Positions 1 through 13,590 of a stretch of DNA of 64,000 nt are shown here, piece after piece. The notes under the pieces are model-generated. The model did no database searches. It worked only from the letters and a program-made list of their open reading frames with translations, and was not told where the DNA came from. Source of the stretch: Sinotaia quadrata (lineage: Eukaryota; Mollusca; Gastropoda; Architaenioglossa; Viviparidae); NCBI GenBank assembly GCA_028829895.1, contig CM054180.1, positions 110,448,635-110,512,634 of the forward strand, written 5' to 3'. A program made the translations under genes and the position numbers. Position 1 is the stretch's first letter; every line of letters begins with the position of its first letter.

Positions 1-480
1 TTAAAGCTTACTCTAGGTCTAGATTCATATTAAAGTTTGCCCTGGTCCTAGAGCCATGTCAAAGTTTACCTAGTTCTAGAGTCATATTAAAGTTTGCTCT
101 AGTTCTAGATTCATATTAAAGTTTGCTCTAGTTCTAGAGTCATATTACAGTTTGCTCTAGTTCTAGATTCATATTAAAGTTTGCTCTAGTTCTAGAGTCA
201 TATTACAGTTTGCTCTAGTTCTAGATTCATATTAAAGTTTGCTCTAGTTCTAGATTCATATTAAAGTTTGCTCTAGTTCTAGAGTCATATTACAGTTTGC
301 TCTAGTTCTAGAGTCATATTACAGTTTGCTCTAGTTCTAGATTCATATTAAAGTTTGCTCTAGTTCTAGATTCATATTACAGTTTGCTCTAGTTCTAGAT
401 TCATATTAAAGTTTGCTCTAGTTCTAGAATCATATTAAAGTCTGTCATACTCCTAGAGTTATATCAAAGTCTGCCGTAGC
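1..480. repeat. 29-bp minisatellite, about 16 copies
   Basis: Units read as TCATATTAAAGTTTGC followed by TCTAGTTCTAGA, at 29-bp spacing. Two main subtypes differ at AGATTCATATTAAAG versus AGAGTCATATTACAG and are interspersed. Copies become diverged after about 430. The array is cut by the window edge, so its full length is unknown. Confidence 0.95.
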
Positions 481-597
481 CATATGTTCAGATATAATTT
501 CTTTCCTTGTCCTAAATTCATATGAAAGTGTTGTCTCCGTCCTAAATTTATATTACTGTTGGGTGATAGTCCTAGATATATCTTAATATTCGTCATA

Positions 598-722
<125 letters not shown>

Positions 723-785
723 ATCTAGCCATCTATCTGAAAAGAAATTCAAATCCATGTAATTCCACAAGTTCCTAACTTTTTT

Positions 786-1040
786 CATGTGCCAAGAAAG
801 TAATGTGCTTGTTTACTGCTGTGTAAAAGGTGAAAAATAACAATTGATTATTGCCCTGCCACATACAGAATTTAACTATGAGAGTAATGTGTGTTTACTG
901 CTGTTTAAAACGTGATAAATAACAATTGATTATTGCCCTGCCACATACAGAATTTAACTATGAGAGTAATGTGTTTGTTTACTGCTGTGTAAAAGGTGAA
1001 AAATAACGATTGATTATTGCCCTGCCACATACAGAATGAT
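786..1040. repeat. about 80-bp tandem repeat, 3 copies
   Basis: Three copies of a block containing GTTTACTGCTGTGTAAAAGG and TTGATTATTGCCCTGCCACA, with small indels between copies. Confidence 0.9.
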
Positions 1041-2490
1041 TGAGTAAGGAGTAAGAAGTTCCAAACTACATGTCTGATGCGCATTTTCTTCAAAAATAAA
1101 TTGACACAATTTGTAAGTTGTAAATAAATTATACTAGTGTACCTTAATTTGTATAATTTAAGCCAATCATTGCTTGCTAAAAGAGAGAAGATATCCTTCA
1201 CGAAACCAATTGAAAAATAATTTAAATGTTTAACACTTAGCGATGAATAAAACCCGCCCTTGTGCGAGCCAGTCTGAATTCAAACTAATGCACGTATTTA
1301 AGGATTTTGATTTTGGAATGGTGAAAGGACAAATAATAGTTCGTTACCAAGATTGCTAGAATAGTTTGCAGACAATTTAAAAATTTAAGATATTAGTTTA
1401 ATAATACTAATGACTATGTACATAGCTATATATTAATTTTAAAATAGAATGTGCAAAACGTCTATCATTCACCTAGTAAATCTACAGACGTTGTCACGCC
1501 TTGAAGAAAATAAAAGAAAAAAGATTTTAAAAAAAGAGAGAAGAAAGAAGAAAAAATAAAGGGAGAAAGAAGGACAGAACGAAAAGAATGACTAATGTGT
1601 AGGAAAGGAGGGAAAGAAGAAAGAGGAAAGGCAGAAGAAAAGGACGACATAAAAGTAAAGAAAGAAAGAATGGAAGAGCGGAAAAAGAAAGGAATACTTC
1701 ATTAAAGCGTAAATAAAATGTAGCATTCATGAAGAAAGAATGGGCGTTGATGTGCGTGAGCTTAGAGCCACAATTATTGACGTAATTCACGTGATTCTAG
1801 AAAGGCGTAGTCTCCCTTTGTCCCAGTTTCATTAAACACGTCTAGAGTGACAAGAAAGCTTGGCAAAGCGAGCCACTGGCACTAAGTTAAGCGTAGTGCG
1901 CATTAGCCTAAAACCCTGGCATTCCTGGCAAGTGGAAATGGAAGCTCGCACTGTACTTAATGACTTGCCTACGTTTTTCTCTGTTAAGAACGTCAATTTC
2001 TGGGTCAGATCATGCCTCGCCACAGTTGCTGGGAGGAATTCTGGGATGATACCCATGAGTTCATCCGAGAAAGCGCAAAGATTGAAGGCACTCCTGTAAA
2101 TAGAAGGTCTGACGTACTTTTAACGCCAAACTTCAGTTGCTAACTGACGACGATAACTGCCTAACCCGGTTTACGATGGACTGCAGATAACCTTCAAATC
2201 CTGATTTCGCAGAACTGTAGTTAATCTGTACACACTTATGTATTCTATTAATCTCCAGTCACTGAATGTACTGTGAACTGTTAACCCTTCGTTTCTATAT
2301 GAATGATAGTCAAACACTGGCTTTTAAAATATTGTACAATTCTCGCAAATGTGTTTTTAATAACTTAGAACAAATTATATACAACCTCTAAACCATTTGT
2401 GTCTAATTCAAGTCTATAAAATGTGAATGTGTATCCTTGGTTATTAAGCCTTAAAATAGGGTTTTAATATAGCAACATGTAAGCTTGGGA
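1041..2490. other. Intergenic or intronic DNA; purine-rich tract at 1500-1690
   Basis: No gene recognised. From 1500 to about 1690 the plus strand is strongly purine-rich (A and G runs of the AGAAAG type). Short overlapping frames on both strands at 1830-2100 match no family I recognise. Confidence 0.6.
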
Positions 2491-2492
2491 TA

Positions 2493-2493
2493 T

Positions 2494-2555
<62 letters not shown>

Positions 2556-2582
2556 CATCTATCCATCTATCTATCTATCTCA
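2493..2582. repeat. (ATCT)n microsatellite
   Basis: About 22 ATCT units, two of them ATCC variants. Confidence 0.98.
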
Positions 2583-3685
2583 TTGTGTGTCTATTTTACC
2601 TCCGAATCCAAGTTACAGTAGAATCGTGACATTGACTGAATTGCATATCAACAGCAGCCATATGGTTATCTGTAACCTGGTAACAATAATTTACCTTCAT
2701 AAAATATACCCTCTTAATTGTTATACTTTACTATATATATATACACATATTTAATTCCAGGGTTTGGTATTTTGTGTCCACGCAATATTGTAAGTGGTCT
2801 CGAAATGCACAGAAAGGTTTTATGTTTTTTACTACTTCCGCCAACTTTTAACTTCTGCTGGCGGACAAAGGTACTTTCTGGTCAGGGGGTCAAGGTCACG
2901 CGCATTTTACTGTTTGGAGGAGACAGGTGGTTGACGTAAATGCAAATAATACTAACTACAGTGGCGGGCACTTATAAATATTGCTTGCTTGGATGAGAAA
3001 GTATGTTTGCATGCTGGAATCGGAATCAAGCATGCATAGTTTTATTATGCACAGTGGTTGATGGACACATATATCTTTTTTTTTTGTTAGACGTAGGTTT
3101 TGTGGTTGGCGCACTTTTACGCATATTCATTGTACTTACAGGCAGGCCAGCGAGTTAAGTAGTTTGCTGCTTAGCGGACACGTACGTTTACAGGACTGTA
3201 GTTGGTGGACATGCACGAATACGAGTTTGCTTACTGCCGGACACGCACATAAACGTATCTAATAAGATATAACATTCAGGAAAGCTTAGCACATGTAATG
3301 CAAAAAATTCCCAAAAATGCAACAATAACAAAAAAGCACCAACGGGATTAGTTACAAACATTTCACACTTTGCACAAAGTTTTTTTAAAACGTAAGTTAT
3401 ATATCCTATATTCTACTCTAAATAGACAATTATAATTTTCAAAACTCTTCCTTTCTCTGTATCCCTCCCCCGCTCTCAAAGAAAAACGTAAACAAATAAA
3501 ATATCCCACCCAGCAACGTTTACGCTCGCATTACTCTTTGGGCGTCATTTAAAGAATTTGCTGCAGGGTTGATATAGGTATATCGTTTTCTTTACTATTT
3601 GACATCAAATTGTAAATTGGAATTATGAGCAAATACTATTATTTTCTAGCAAAAATAAGTGAGGGTTTGCTCCCCTGCATTTGAG
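2583..3685. other. No gene recognised
   Basis: AT-rich sequence of mixed composition. It holds no long open frame, no clear repeat and no recognisable RNA gene. Confidence 0.5.
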
Positions 3686-4088
3686 AAAGGATGCTATGCA
3701 TTGAAAGTCAGAATGTGTCAGTGAAATGTAAGCGAGGGAAAGACAAATAAACAAAGGATGCTATGCATTGAAAGTCAGAATGTGTCAGTGAAATGTAAGC
3801 GAGGGAAAGACAAATAAACAAAGGATGCTATGCATTGAAAGTCAGAATGTGTCAGTGAAATGTAAGCGAGGGAAAGACTAATAAACAAAGGATGCTATAC
3901 ATTGAAAGTCAGAATGTGTCAGTGAAATATAACCGAGGGAAAGACTAATAAACAAAGGATGCTATACATTGAAAGTCAGAATGTGTCAGTGAAATTTAAC
4001 CGAGGGAAAGACTAATAAACAAAGGATGCTATGCATTGAAAGTCAGAATGTGTCAGTAAAATATAACCGAAGGAAAGACAATAAAACA
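3686..4088. repeat. 67-bp minisatellite, 6 copies
   Basis: Each unit starts AAAGGATGCTATGCATTG and contains GTCAGAATGTGTCAGTGAAA and AGGGAAAGAC. The spacing between the first two units is exactly 67 bp (3686 and 3753). The first units are nearly identical and the last three carry shared substitutions (TATACATT, AACCGA). Confidence 0.97.
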
Positions 4089-4149
4089 GAGAGACGCGTT
4101 TCGCTCTGAAGTGTATAGGGAGACTGCTGGATAAAAATGTTTCGAGAGG

Positions 4150-4985
4150 TTAGTGACCCTGTTTTTCTTAGAACATTTAGGTACAGCTCAGAGTAGTGTA
4201 CGCGAAACAATATGTTTGATTAAAGTTTAGGACAGTTTGCAGGAAACAATTATTTTATTTACAGTTTATGGCAGTTTACAGGAACCAACAGTTTATTTAC
4301 AGTTTATGGTAGTTTAATGAAACAATATGTTTAATTACAGTTTACAGCAGTTTATAGGAAACAATACGTTTAATTACAATTTAGGATAGTTTACAGGAAC
4401 AATCGGTTTAATTGCACCTCAGGGTGGTTTACAGGAGTAATCTGTTTAATTACAACACAGGGCAGTTTACAGGAACAATGTAGTGTACAGGAAAAATCTT
4501 TTTTTAATTACAATTTAGTCTAGTTTACAAGTACTATCTGTTGAATAACAACTTAGTATAGTTTACAAGTCTGTTTAATTACAGCTCGGGGTAGTTTTCA
4601 GGAAATAGTTTTAGAAAATTAAGTTCAGTTTAGTTTATTGATTAATTACAGTTTAAGGTGTTAAACAATTTGTTTAATTACAGCTCTGGAAAGTTTAAGG
4701 AACAATCTGTTTAATTATAGCTCTGGAAAGTTTAAGGAACAATCTGTTTAATTATAGCTCGGGGTAGCTTAGCTTACAGGAAACAATATTAGAAAATCAA
4801 CTTCAGTCTAGTTTACAGGAAATTGTTTAATTACAGTTAAGGGTAGTTAAACAGTCTGTTTAATTACAGCTCAAGGTAGTTTATAGGAACAATCTGTTTA
4901 ATTACAGCTGAAGGCTGTTTAGAGGAAACAATTTTAGAAAATTAAGTTCAGTTTAGTTTACAGGAAACTGTTTGATTACAGACAC
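4150..4985. repeat. Diverged AT-rich minisatellite, unit about 40-55 bp
   Basis: About 17 imperfect copies built on CAGTTTACAGGAA, CAATCTGTTTAATTACAG and CTCAGGGTAGTTTA, with length variation. An old array compared with the 67-bp array just before it. Confidence 0.85.
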
Positions 4986-5120
4986 AAAACTATAAATAGT
5001 TACGTCTAACTAATCGCTAGAATTTAAAATAAATATTTTAATTAATAAGATATTTTGTTATTTCTATTAAACTACTGTCCCGAGAAAGAATTTTAAAATG
5101 AAATTGAAAATTATGGCAAA

Positions 5121-5123
5121 GAG

Positions 5124-5178
<55 letters not shown>

Positions 5179-5180
5179 AA
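5121..5180. repeat. (GAAA)n microsatellite
   Basis: About 15 GAAA units, followed by G-rich sequence containing GTGGGGGTAGGGTGGG. Confidence 0.97.
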
Positions 5181-7479
5181 ATGGTGATGAATATACCCAC
5201 TATTACTCGTGGGGGTAGGGTGGGTGGTAGGGATAACTATTTTAAAATCAACAACGCGGTGTAAACAAGTTTCTTAAAATATAAACAACCATTGTTTTAT
5301 TTAACTGCAACACGCACCCACCCGAAAGGGCAGGGTCTAGGAAAGTTTTCGTCTGATCCATGGCAATATTGTGACATGTTTGCCTCACCACTGGCCGTAA
5401 AATACTTTAGATCTGAGCAGACGTAAACGGAATGTACACATGTGGATCCAGGCCGAGAGTGTAAATACTTGTAACTCTTCAGACGTAAACAGTATGCGTA
5501 CATGGTTCGCTTCTGCATCGCCATTTGCTGATGATTTAAAAAAAAACACAACTTCATGCAGCATTCTAACGTTGTAAGTCTTTCCAACATATCCTTTTCT
5601 GAGTCTATGGAAAAAAGTAAAAAAACAAAAACACGCGCAAGAGTTTTCGCATCTTTTAAGATGAATTTTAATTGCTCCTTCTCTCGAGTCTGTTCGTTGA
5701 ATTGTATTTGTTGCAGTCCTTTTCAAACGACGTATAATCTCCCCAAAATATAGAATAATAATTGAAATATATATTTAGTCATCACTGGCTTACAAGAAAC
5801 AAAATGCTATTAACAGCAAAAATCCAACAACGAATACCAAACTCCAAGAGTAGGCAAGAATTCTCTCCTCACTAGCATCCCTTTCTATTCAGGATAGGGT
5901 TTTGGTAGGGAGAACGCACAGCATAATTTTAAAAAAAAAGAATCCTACATTTTCTACTTCTGAACGCGCAGACAAAACTGAAAATACATGAATATATGCT
6001 TATTGATGATGGGCACGATTTAAAATCAAGTAAGAAATTAAATAAACACAAGCTCAAGAAAAGTACGATTTTTTTGGGGGGAAGGTGAAACTTTCAGGCA
6101 GAACCGCGAATATAGACCCTGAGCTGTTTGAGCACTGGCAGCACAAAAGGTCAAGGTCATTATCAACTGTCGGTTAGGACTTGAAAAGAGATAATGGGTT
6201 CATAATTCAAAATAAATAGCAGGATGCTTTCAATAGTCAGACTGTCAGACATACGAATAGAAAAAGGATATACAGTGAGATAAATGGACTCTTGGGTGAC
6301 TGAATAGATAGATAGATAGAATTATGGGTATATAGAATTAGTAGGCCAGAATTAGTGCTGTTAAAACTGAGTGATATGTAATGATGGGTGTCTAGAATTA
6401 GTGATATCCAGATTAATGTCTAGATATATTAACGGTGTCTAGATTTAATATCAAGAATGAGGGATTATAAGAGGAATGAATCTTATTCCTGAAATATTTT
6501 GCCGAAGACGGGTTTCCACATAGAAAGTGCAAACACTAAGTCAACAGATCGACTTTAACTAGAATATCGGCAAAGGATAATCAATTTGATGTTTCAAATC
6601 CTTTTCTACACTGCCCTCAAATTGTCAGTTTTAAGCATAACTAATAATTATTGAAGTATCAGTTATTTTCCTCTTTAAAAGAATAAACACAAAAGGATAT
6701 ACTGGAAACGTAATGAATATCAAAAGCTACATCTTGAAGAGGTAAGTTCTCGTCTGATTGCAAATCTCTGGAAAAGACAAATAGTAAAAGGGGGGAAAAA
6801 AACAAGCGAGGATGTGCTTATCTATGAAAACATCTTTTCTTTCTGCGACTTTCTGTCTACAAACTTCCGTCCCTTTTCCTGCTTCCCCCATCCCTCAGAC
6901 CCATATCATATCCTAGCCCTTCAGTCGGTAGGTTTGGCTGCACGAATTCTAATTAAGACACCAGCGGGGTACTTCTTGTCATTTTTTTAAAAGCTGCTGG
7001 TTTCCGACGCCGCTTTAGTCTGGGAGCCATCTGCGTCGGGTCGAAATTAATAGTTTCAGCATCATTAAACGAAAGAGAGGACCCTGAGGTACATATGTTG
7101 TGTGTGTGGGTAAATGTGGTGTTGTTGTAATTGTTGAGGTTTGCATCAGTATCAGCATCAAGCAGCGGGATTCGGAGTGCCAGCGTCGTGACGTGTGTGA
7201 ATTTAAATTCATCACTTTCAGCATTCGACGTTAGCTGTTTCACGAAACTTCATTACCAGTGTTTTATTAATTTATAAGCGAAACACAGAGAAGGGGAATA
7301 TATTCGTATCTTTCTTACTTTGATACATGTACATATGAAACAGTTTCTCTCCCTGCTGCTGTTGGCCTTAGGTGTAATCCAAAGGGATATTGTTAAGTCC
7401 CGTTGTTTATTCTGTCATCGCATACTGGTTGCAGCCTCACTTTCCGTGTTTGCTTTCCCTGTCCTAAAATTACTGGACC
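5181..7479. other. No gene recognised
   Basis: About 2.3 kb of AT-rich sequence with several overlapping short frames on both strands. A minus-strand frame at 6953-7243 ends in a basic stretch containing RLKRRRKP, but it overlaps another frame, and nothing in it matches a family I know. There is a short GATA run near 6306. Confidence 0.5.
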
Positions 7480-7800
7480 ACGTTCAATAATGCTCTCCCC
7501 CTGTCCCAGTTAGCTCTGGACTACATTCAATTAGGATGTCTCCCTGTCCTAGTTAGCTCTAGACCAAGTTCAATTATGCTGTCTCCCCTGACCTAGATAG
7601 TGTTGGACCACATTCAGCAATGCTGTTCCCCGTACTAGTTAGCTTTGGAGCACTTACATGCAGTACTGGACTACATTCAATAATGCTGCCACCCCTGTCC
7701 TAATTAGTACCGGACCACATTCAATTATATTGTTCCCTGTCCTAGTTAATACTGAACCATTCCCATGCTTGCTTTCCCTGATGTAGTTAGTAATGGGACG
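7480..7800. repeat. Degenerate tandem repeat, unit about 60-70 bp
   Basis: Five or six diverged copies of a block with CCTGTCCTAGTTAG, CTGGACCACATTCAAT and AATGCTGTCCC. Indels make the period irregular. Confidence 0.75.
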
Positions 7801-7861
7801 TCTCCATTCCTCCCTTTGTCCACTCAGATACTAATTCGAGACGTTATACTCGTTCATGCTC

Positions 7862-8175
7862 CAAGGTCACATTTTGAATGACTGACTTTGTCTATCTAGG
7901 TTTCACAGATAAATCCTTTTTGGTCATATCCAGTCACATTTTGAATGAATGACTTGTCTTTCTAGGTTCACAGATAAATCCTTTTTGGTAAAATATCCAG
8001 TCACATCTTAAATGACTGATTTATCTGTCTAGGTCTTACTGGTGAATCGTTTTGGTTATGTCCAGTCACATTTTGAATGACTGATATGTCTGTCTAGGTC
8101 GTACTGGTCAATCCTTTTGGTCACGTCCAGTCATATTTTGAATGACTGATTTATCCGTCTCGTCGTACAGGTAAT
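7862..8175. repeat. 65-67-bp minisatellite, 5 copies
   Basis: Units contain CAGTCACATTTTGAATGACT and TGTCTAGGTC; starts at 7931, 7998, 8063 and 8128 give spacings of 67, 65 and 65 bp. Confidence 0.92.
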
Positions 8176-8767
8176 TTCTTTGAATTACTCGGCAGGTGTG
8201 TCTACAACTACTGCAGCCATGAGTTGGTGCTGTGAGTGTTCTAGCAGTTGTCTCTAACTTTCCTTCAAACCTTTTAATTTCTGTATTATTAGTAGACAAT
8301 ACTAGAATCTGTCTTCCCCTCGAGTATAAATTACTGCAATGTTAGGTGGACATATTAGTGAAGAATGTAGTAGACCTTTTGAGTCTTAGATTTTACAAAT
8401 GCCAGTATATTAAAAGTTTTGTTGAAAAATAAAGTACATTATCATAAATGATGAGTGAAATTAAAACAACAAAATCAATAAATTTGTGACATTTTGCAAG
8501 AGACATTCGGAGCTTTAAGGATGTAGCCCATGATTTCAACCACTAACCGAATTGATCGTGTTTAAAACAAACAATTCGCTACGATTAAATGTATTGTATG
8601 GCAACTGACGCGGTTTGCTTGTAACACCTCAGTTATCATGTCTCTTACGAATACCTAGGCTGAAAATGAGATGTGAGGGTAGTATAGCTAGCTTCAGGAT
8701 CACGTAACTACATTTATCCTACAATAAATACTCTGACCTAAATAATTCATACTAAGACTTGGAATCC
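8176..8767. other. No gene recognised
   Basis: AT-rich spacer between two minisatellites. Nothing was seen beyond short frames. Confidence 0.5.
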
Positions 8768-9058
8768 TGAACGTATCACTCGTAAACTGTCATTGTTCAC
8801 TCTGCTAACATTGTATTCGTACCACTCGTAAACTGTCACTGTTCATGCTGCTACACATTGTATTCGTACCACTCGTAAACTGTCACTGTTCACGCTGCTA
8901 CACATTGTATTCGTACCACTCGTAAACTGTCACTGTTCACGCTGCTACATATTATATTCGTACCACTCGTAAACTGTCACTGTTCACGCTGCTACACATT
9001 GTATTCGTACCACTCGTAAACTGTCACTGTTCACGCTGCTACATATTATATTCGTACC
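8768..9058. repeat. 47-bp minisatellite, about 6 copies
   Basis: Units contain CGTACCACTCGTAAACTG and TCACTGTTCACGCTGCTACA. Spacing is 47 bp (for example 8818 to 8865). Two subtypes, ACATTGTATT and TATTATATT, alternate in the later copies. Confidence 0.95.
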
Positions 9059-9206
9059 ACGAGAAATTGCTTACATAGTCAGTGCTCAAAACCAACAGAC
9101 CGTTTTAATCATTGCAACTTCTTTCGCTTTTACACAACTTACATCCCTATTGTAGAACCTTCTAGAATAATCATTACGCGCTTGTAACACGGTTACACAT
9201 CTTTAA

Positions 9207-9520
9207 ACTTTGCAACCTTCAAATTTAATCCCACCTTTAGCAGCTACTCGAGTAAAGCTAACTTTGCAACCTTCAAATTTAATCCCACCTTTAGTAGCAG
9301 CTACTCGAGTAAAGCTAACTTTGCAACCTTCAAACTTAATCCCACCTATATCAGCTACTCGAGTAAAGCTAACTTAATCCCATCTTTAGCAGCTACTCGA
9401 GTAAAGCTAGCTTTGCAATCACAGCACAGCTACTCGAGTAAATCTAACTTTGCAACCTTCAATCCCTTGAATCCCACCTTTAGCAGCTACTCGAGTAAAG
9501 TTAACTTTACAATCACAACA
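9207..9520. repeat. 54-57-bp minisatellite with CTCGAG core, about 5-6 copies
   Basis: Units contain AACTTTGCAACCTTCAAA, TTTAATCCCACCTTTAG and CAGCTACTCGAGTAAAGCT. One copy near 9365-9410 lacks part of the unit. The AGCTACTCGAGTAA segment resembles the CATCTACTCAAGTAA segment of the following 97-bp array, so the two may share an ancestor. Confidence 0.9.
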
Positions 9521-9660
9521 CATCTACATCTTGTGCCACTTGTGGCAAGTTGGCTTTGTGCAGTTGCAGCTACTCAAGCAACCAAACATTTTCATCTTCG
9601 CAAAAAGGACTTTCCTTCGCAGTGGCAAGCACCATCCTCGCCTATTACAGCTACTCAAAT

Positions 9661-10830
9661 AATCACTCCATGCTCTTAGCACTTCCACTCTTTTGAAATC
9701 CCTAAATTACTTACTGCTTATGGTACGAGTAATCATTGCTGTAGCATCTACTCAAGTAATCACTCCATGCTCTTAGCACTTCCACTCTTTTGAAATCCCT
9801 AAATTACTTACTGCTTATGGTACGAGTAATCATTGCTGTAGCATCTACTCAAGTAATCACTCCATGCTCTTAGCACTTCCACTCTTTTGAAATCCCTAAA
9901 TTACTTACTGCTTATGGTACGAGTAATCATTGCTGTAGCATCTACTCAAGTAATCACTCCATGCTCTTAGCACTTCCACTCTTTTGAAATCCCTAAATTA
10001 CTTACTGCTTATGGTACGAGTAATCATTGCTGTAGCATCTACTCAAGTAATCACTCCATGCTCTTAGCACTTCCACTCTTTTGAAATCCCTAAATTACTT
10101 ACTGCTTATGGTACGAGTAATCATTGCTGTAGCATCTACTCAAGTAATCACTCCATGCTCTTAGCACTTCCACTCTTTTGAAATCCCTAAATTACTTACT
10201 GCTTATGGTACGAGTAATCATTGCTGTAGCATCTACTCAAGTAATCACTCCATGCTCTTAGCACTTCCACTCTTTTGAAATCCCTAAATTACTTACTGCT
10301 TATGGTACGAGTAATCATTGCTGTAGCATCTACTCAAGTAATCACTCCATGCTCTTAGCACTTCCACTCTTTTGAAATCCCTAAATTACTTACTGCTTAT
10401 GGTACGAGTAATCATTGCTGTAGCATCTACTCAAGTAATCACTCCATGCTCTTAGCACTTCCACTCTTTTGAAATCCCTAAATTACTTACTGCTTATGGT
10501 ACGAGTAATCATTGCTGTAGCATCTACTCAAGTAATCACTCCATGCTCTTAGCACTTCCACTCTTTTGAAATCCCTAAATTACTTACTGCTTATGGTACG
10601 AGTAATCATTGCTGTAGCATCTACTCAAGTAATCACTCCATGCTCTTAGCACTTCCACTCTTTTGAAATCCCTAAATTACTTACTGCTTATGGTACGAGT
10701 AATCATTGCTGTAGCATCTACTCAAGTAATCACTCCATGCTCTTAGCACTTCCACTCTTTTGAAATCCCTAAATTACTTACTGCTTATGGTACGAGTAAT
10801 CATTGCTGTAGCATCTACTCAAGTAATCAC
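9661..10830. repeat. 97-bp satellite, 12 near-identical copies
   Basis: The unit begins AATCACTCCATGCTCTTAGC and ends CATCTACTCAAGT. Starts at 9661, 9758 and so on to 10825 are exactly 97 bp apart, giving 12.0 units. I saw no base differences between internal units. Such uniformity suggests very recent amplification or homogenisation. A partial sequence resembling the unit precedes it at 9640. Confidence 0.98.
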
Positions 10831-13429
10831 TTTGTGCTCGCAACACTACTGCCCAGTGAAGTCCTTCGTCTTCATGTCTGTCGCAACTGCATCTTCACAA
10901 GATTATCGCTTTTGTACTAGCGAGTTATCGGCCCCTTTCTTTTGTGCATAGTGGAGGTATCGCTGCATGAATAGTTTCAGCTTTTTTTCTTTCTCTTTTC
11001 CACTCCAACTCTGCCTCATCGTGAGCTGTATCTTTTTCCTGATCAGAAATTCATCCACCCCCACACCACCCCCACTTACGCTTCTGGCACTGTAACCAAG
11101 CGAGTCCTTGAAAGAGATCGTGAAATTCCCATACATTATGCAAATATTTGGAATGCACTGAATCACACAGTATGATTATTTTTTTTAAAGTAAAAGAAAC
11201 AAGCATTAAGCTTATGGTCCTAACCTACATAAAAACCTCAAATAATTTTTTGTGGGTATGCATATGAAATATCTCAGACTATATTGTAGGAAGTTTGTTT
11301 AGACAAGAAGGCCAGCTCTAAGCTTGTGCATAAATAACTCTGGAACATTAAGAGCATTTAAGTTGCTTAATGTTTCTTTACATCAAAAGAATAATCTTTA
11401 GAAAACAATACACCTGATCAGTGGAAACGAAGAAAATAAAATCTTCATAAACTGGAATTATAATCATTAATGAATTTTTTGCTGAACAAAAATACACTCA
11501 GATGAAAAGGGTACGTAACAAATGGAGTCTTCATCATTACATAGATAAGAATGTGTTAGAAAGTGCAATGCATTTTTACGACACATGCTATTAATTTATG
11601 CTCATGCATATAGATGCAAATTTGCGAGGCAAAAAACTCTATAGACTTTAGAGGAATTAATAATCAGAAATAACACTTCCAAAATATTTGGCAGAACTTA
11701 CGAATTTTATGTAATGCAAGCTGGCCAGTGGTAAGATTGGTACTGCAATAGATACATGTGACTTTCACAGATGTGATTAGGAAGTACTATCATTTTGGTA
11801 TAAACGTCATGGTTGCGAGGAACACACACAGAGGGTGTGACCAGTGACAGTCAGAAGTGAAAATGTTACTATACTGGTTGCTATGCCAGCCGTGGGTGCA
11901 TCAGACCATAGTATGAGTACTGGGAAGATGGTGACGTCATTGCTTGCATGAATAAACAAAAGGGTTAAACTCATTATCACCTCTGCAACTCAATAGATGG
12001 GATTACCTGCATTACATGATGGAATATGTAGTAGCAACTCATCTGCAAAATGTTAGTCACCAATAGGCTGACCTAGACTGAGAAAGAGCTGTCTATAGAA
12101 AGAAGAGTCCATCATGCTATGAAAAAAAGTGTGATGTAGACAAGTGAAATGATATGATTGACAAAAGACAGACAAGGAAAAGATTTCAATGTGTTCAATT
12201 TTGAGGTGAGTTAAAATCTTTAAGGGGAAGGTATGTGTAATTATTTAATAAGAGTGTGAATGGTATTATATTTAAATTGTATTAATGGGTTGTTTTCTTT
12301 CAGCCTTAATGCAGTGTAAAATGTGAACACGGGAATGGTCCCAAGCTGCACATTAAATTGTTAGTCTTCTATAAATTACTTAAAAGTTGTACAAAATTGT
12401 TTGCAGGATTATTTGTATTCTCGAGTGAACTATTTTAATTTTGAGGTTGCCCCTAGCATTACTATCTATTGTGAGAGAGTGCCTGTAACAAGTACACATG
12501 ACAACTGCTTCTGTGAAAGGGAAATCATCCAATGCTCAACAGTGTGATGTCAGAGCTGTGAGTGAAACTAAGTAAAGCAACTGAAGGCTTAAGAGCTGGG
12601 ATCTGTTTTAGAGCTGATATTTGTGTAGCACTGTGACTGTGTGTTTGTAATTATGTTCAACATTAATACATATGGAGAATAGTTTGATTTAATTGTTATT
12701 TGTTTAATGCTATTTCAATGTTATCATTTGATAGGTGTTGTTCAATTTATTTATTTCTAAACTGTTGAGTTTTCACGCAGAGACATTGTTATAAACTTTC
12801 AAAAATAATGTAATCAAAGGCAGAGATTGTATTCCGAGAGAAGGTGCTAAATCAACTCAAGAGTTATGAATTGTGTGCGCACATATGCTACAACCGTTAG
12901 TAAGTGATGATGAATGAATTCTATGAATGAACTATAGTAATTTATAAAATAACAGAAGAGTAGTATATGTGCACTATTAATTGGGTTGCATCTCGTATCT
13001 TTAATAAACATTTATCGTATTTTATTTTGTTAATAAAAATCATTATTAATTTATATTCATCTCCTAGTTTAATTTGTATTACCTTATTGTCTATGTAAAT
13101 GCATTTGTAATGTTTGTATTGTTTTTGTTAATAGTCAGCTGGTAAACCAAGGGGGCTCAATGGTCAATTACTACCTTTATCATGCAATTCGTCTGTGCAT
13201 CCGCCACCAGCCTATCGTAAAAGGGAGTGGTTTCAACCGGGCACAGTGAAGTGTAGTGTGGACCTCAAGCTTGATAATAACTATGGCCTCTTTTATGGCA
13301 ACATAATATGCATCTTTACATCTTGAAATATGTGGTTTAATAGATACTTTATTAAGACGCCTTCCGAGAGTAGTTGTACAGGGTCACAAACCTAATTATG
13401 AACACATTGTACAAAGAGATAATGTGTTT
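10831..13429. other. No gene recognised
   Basis: About 2.6 kb of AT-rich sequence without long frames or clear tandem repeats. Two overlapping short frames near 10900 read out of the 97-bp array and have no recognisable homology. Confidence 0.5.
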
Positions 13430-13590
13430 ACAAATGAAATGTGGAGAATATGACTGTAACAATGGGACAAGAGATTTTTTTTTACAAGTGAAATGTGGAG
13501 AATATGACTTTAAGAATGGGACAAGAGATATTTTTTTACAAATGAAATGTGATATGACTTTAAGAATGGGACAAGAGAGAGACCCGGAGT
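13430..13590. repeat. 54-bp tandem repeat, 3 copies
   Basis: Copies start at 13430, 13484 and 13538. They contain GAAATGTGGAGAATATGACT and AATGGGACAAGAGA; the third lacks the GGAGAA part. The 124-codon plus-strand frame here is carried by this triplication and is not supported as a gene. Confidence 0.9.

Noticed and set aside
5297..5753. Cluster of opposing short frames
   Set aside because: They overlap on opposite strands, are short and match no family.
6953..7243. Minus-strand frame with basic RLKRRRKP end as a possible homeodomain exon
   Set aside because: No WFQNRR-type helix, no paired-class residues, and an overlapping frame on the same strand.
9661..10830. CRISPR-like array
   Set aside because: Units abut without variable spacers and the sequence is eukaryotic.
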